The position numbers and the translations under genes are program-made. Positions 62,387-64,000 of a stretch of DNA of 64,000 bases are shown in pieces. The stretch covers positions 1-64,000 of the forward strand of contig DISM01000002.1 of the NCBI GenBank assembly GCA_002421805.1, given 5' to 3'. The DNA is from Candidatus Omnitrophica bacterium UBA6210 (GTDB lineage: Bacteria > Omnitrophota > Gorgyraeia > Velamenicoccales > Velamenicoccaceae). Position 1 is the first letter of the stretch. Every line of letters starts with the position of its first letter. The notes beneath the pieces were generated by a model. It was given only the letters and a program-made list of their open reading frames with translations, made no database searches and was not told where the DNA came from.

Positions 62387-64000
62387 ATGAACCCACAAGA
62401 ACACATCAGAAATTTTTCCATCATCGCCCACATCGACCACGGCAAATCGACGCTGGCTGACCGTATCCTTGAATATGTCGGCGCCATCGATAAGCGCCAT
62501 TTTCACGCCCAGCTCTTGGACGACATGGACATCGAGCAGGAGAGAGGCATCACGATCAAGGCGTCGGCGGTGACGATCAATTATAAAGCCGATAATGGTC
62601 ACACGTATACCCTCAACCTCATCGATACGCCCGGCCATGTCGATTTCACCTATGAAGTGTCCAAATCGCTGGCTGCCTGCGAGGGGGCCCTGCTTTTGGT
62701 GGACGCCTCCCAGGGGATCGAGGCCCAGACAGTCGCCAATTTTTTTCTGGCGCGCGAACACAACTTAAAGATCATCCCGGTCATCAATAAGATCGATATC
62801 GCCGGCATCGATATCGACCGCGTCAAAGAACAGATCACGGACATCCTCAGGCTCGACGAAGACGAGATCCTGCTGGCCTCCGCCAAGGAAGGGATCGGTA
62901 TCAAAGAGATCCTGGAACGGGTGGTCCAGGCCATTCCTGCGCCGAGCGGCAACAGCAATAATCCTTTAGAGACCTTGATCTTCGACTCTTCCTTTGACAT
63001 CTATAAAGGGGTCATCATCTACGGAAGGCTCTTTAACGGAAAAATAGCTCTGGGCGATACGATCCGCATGATGCAGGCAAGTAAGGTCTACACGGTCGAA
63101 GAGATCGGCGTCTTCAAACCCCAGATGACATCCACGAAGGCCATGCATTGCGGCGAGGTCGGCTATATCACGGCCAACATGCGGGACCCCAAAGAGGTCC
63201 TGATCGGAGATACTATCACGCATGCCGACCATCCGGCCCAGCAGCCGCTTCCGGGATACAAGAAAGTCAAGCCGATGGTCTTCTGCGGCATCTATCCCGT
63301 CAACGCAAAGGATTTCGCCGATCTTAAAGTGGCCATGGAAAAACTCGGCCTCAACGATTCCTCATTCGTGTACGAAACGGAAACGTCGCAGTCTTTCGGC
63401 TACGGTTTCCGCTGCGGCTTTTTAGGACTCCTCCATATGGAGATCGTCCAGGAAAGGCTGGAGCGCGAATACAACCTGAACCTCGTCTTGACCACGCCGA
63501 ACGTTGTCTATCGCATCACCACGCGGGATGACAAGGTCATGGAAGTGGATAATCCGGCCAAACTCCCGGACCCGGCCCAGATCAAGCTTGCCGAAGAGCC
63601 GTTCGTGCGCGCCTTCATGATCGTCCCGACGAACTCCATCGAAGAGGTCTGCGAAATGGCCAAGCAGCGTCGCGGGGAATTTCTCGCTAATGATTACTTG
63701 GGCGAAGACAGGGTCAAGGTCATCTACCGCATGCCGCTGGCGGAAATCATCGTCGATTTTTACGACAAGATCAAATCCGTGACCCGCGGGTATGGTTCGC
63801 TGGACTATGAGTTCGACGGCTATAACCCCACCAAGCTCGTCAAACTCGATATCCTGATCAACGGCAAGATCTGCGACGCCTTTTCCTGCCTGATCTACAA
63901 AGACAAGGCCCAGGCCAAAGGCAGGCTCCTGGTCGAAAAATTGCGGGAATTGATCCCCCGCCAGCTCTATCTCATCAACCTTCAGGCCGCTATCGGGGGG
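62387..64000 (+). CDS. lepA: Elongation factor 4 (LepA), cut by window end
   Basis: The first 538 codons of an about 600-aa translational GTPase. G1 IAHIDHGKSTLADR, G2 RGITIKASAVTI, G3 DTPGHVDF, G4 NKIDIAGID, then EF-G-like domains with GYGFRCGFLGLLHMEIVQERLEREY and the C-terminal VIYRMPLAEIIVDFYDKIKSVTRGYGSLDYEF specific to LepA. The start follows the cmk stop by one base. No stop in the window; the rest lies beyond. Confidence 0.97.
   Translation, partial: MNPQEHIRNFSIIAHIDHGKSTLADRILEYVGAIDKRHFHAQLLDDMDIEQERGITIKASAVTINYKADNGHTYTLNLIDTPGHVDFTYEVSKSLAACEGALLLVDASQGIEAQTVANFFLAREHNLKIIPVINKIDIAGIDIDRVKEQITDILRLDEDEILLASAKEGIGIKEILERVVQAIPAPSGNSNNPLETLIFDSSFDIYKGVIIYGRLFNGKIALGDTIRMMQASKVYTVEEIGVFKPQMTSTKAMHCGEVGYITANMRDPKEVLIGDTITHADHPAQQPLPGYKKVKPMVFCGIYPVNAKDFADLKVAMEKLGLNDSSFVYETETSQSFGYGFRCGFLGLLHMEIVQERLEREYNLNLVLTTPNVVYRITTRDDKVMEVDNPAKLPDPAQIKLAEEPFVRAFMIVPTNSIEEVCEMAKQRRGEFLANDYLGEDRVKVIYRMPLAEIIVDFYDKIKSVTRGYGSLDYEFDGYNPTKLVKLDILINGKICDAFSCLIYKDKAQAKGRLLVEKLRELIPRQLYLINLQAAIGG

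Overview
The window looks like a chromosomal segment of an uncultured, probably Gram-negative bacterium. Many genes have close ATGA-type junctions, SecG, RuvAC, ScpB, LepA and a class A RNase P RNA are bacterial, and the gene content (SMC, DnaG, RpoD, aromatic amino-acid genes, c-di-GMP proteins, type IV prepilin peptidase-like protein) would fit a candidate phylum such as Omnitrophota. That placement is inference from gene content only.

Region 1 (about 1-25,900) is an accessory island. It holds ten radical SAM genes or remnants: 1521, 6066, 8294, 9334, 12970, 14064, a broken one at 15204, 16927, 19309 and the fusion at 22284. These are interleaved with two MurG/GT28-like glycosyltransferases, a GT4 glycosyltransferase fused to a radical SAM domain, a DegT-type aminotransferase, two peptidase-U32 paralogues, a PaaK-like adenylating enzyme, an asparagine-synthetase-like PP-loop protein, a DUF483-like protein, an APH-like kinase, a polysaccharide deacetylase-like protein and an A24 prepilin-peptidase-like protein. 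Genes sit in several short, often translationally coupled operons on both strands. I infer a biosynthetic or surface-modification system built on duplicated modules; its product cannot be named from the sequence. The island carries signs of DNA mobility: an IS30 element (11524-12739), a palindromic AT-rich in-frame insertion inside a radical SAM gene (17720-17802), a 34-bp perfect palindrome in a broken gene (15388-15421), an IS200/IS605-like right-end remnant (20305-20459), and an IS1202/ISNCY-type element (25914-27343) that closes the island next to the pgk promoter.

Region 2 (27,400-51,850) is mostly core genome: pgk-tpiA-secG, a BT1/MFS-like transporter, a large membrane protein with TPRs, marC, glgC, a GNAT acetyltransferase, then acyl-CoA dehydrogenase-etfB-etfA (EtfA with a ferredoxin domain), an SMC protein with an unusually short hinge, a GAF-GGDEF diguanylate cyclase, cvpA, a NIF3-like gene, dnaG, rpoD, a nitroreductase, a 59-aa membrane ORF, a MenA/UbiA prenyltransferase and an MshEN-PilZ protein ending at a strong terminator.

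Region 3 (51,850-54,990) is RNA- and repeat-rich: a CAU-anticodon tRNA, tRNA-Val(CAC), duplicated tRNA fragments, hairpins and direct repeats, a zinc-ribbon coiled-coil gene, and an RNase H gene whose 3' end overlaps the RNase P RNA gene.

Region 4 (54,993-64,000) is one long + strand core run: yebC, ruvC, ruvA, scpB, pheA, hisC, the DAHP synthase gene, tyrA, cmk and the first 538 codons of lepA, cut by the window end. Together pheA, hisC, the DAHP synthase and tyrA form a phenylalanine/tyrosine block.
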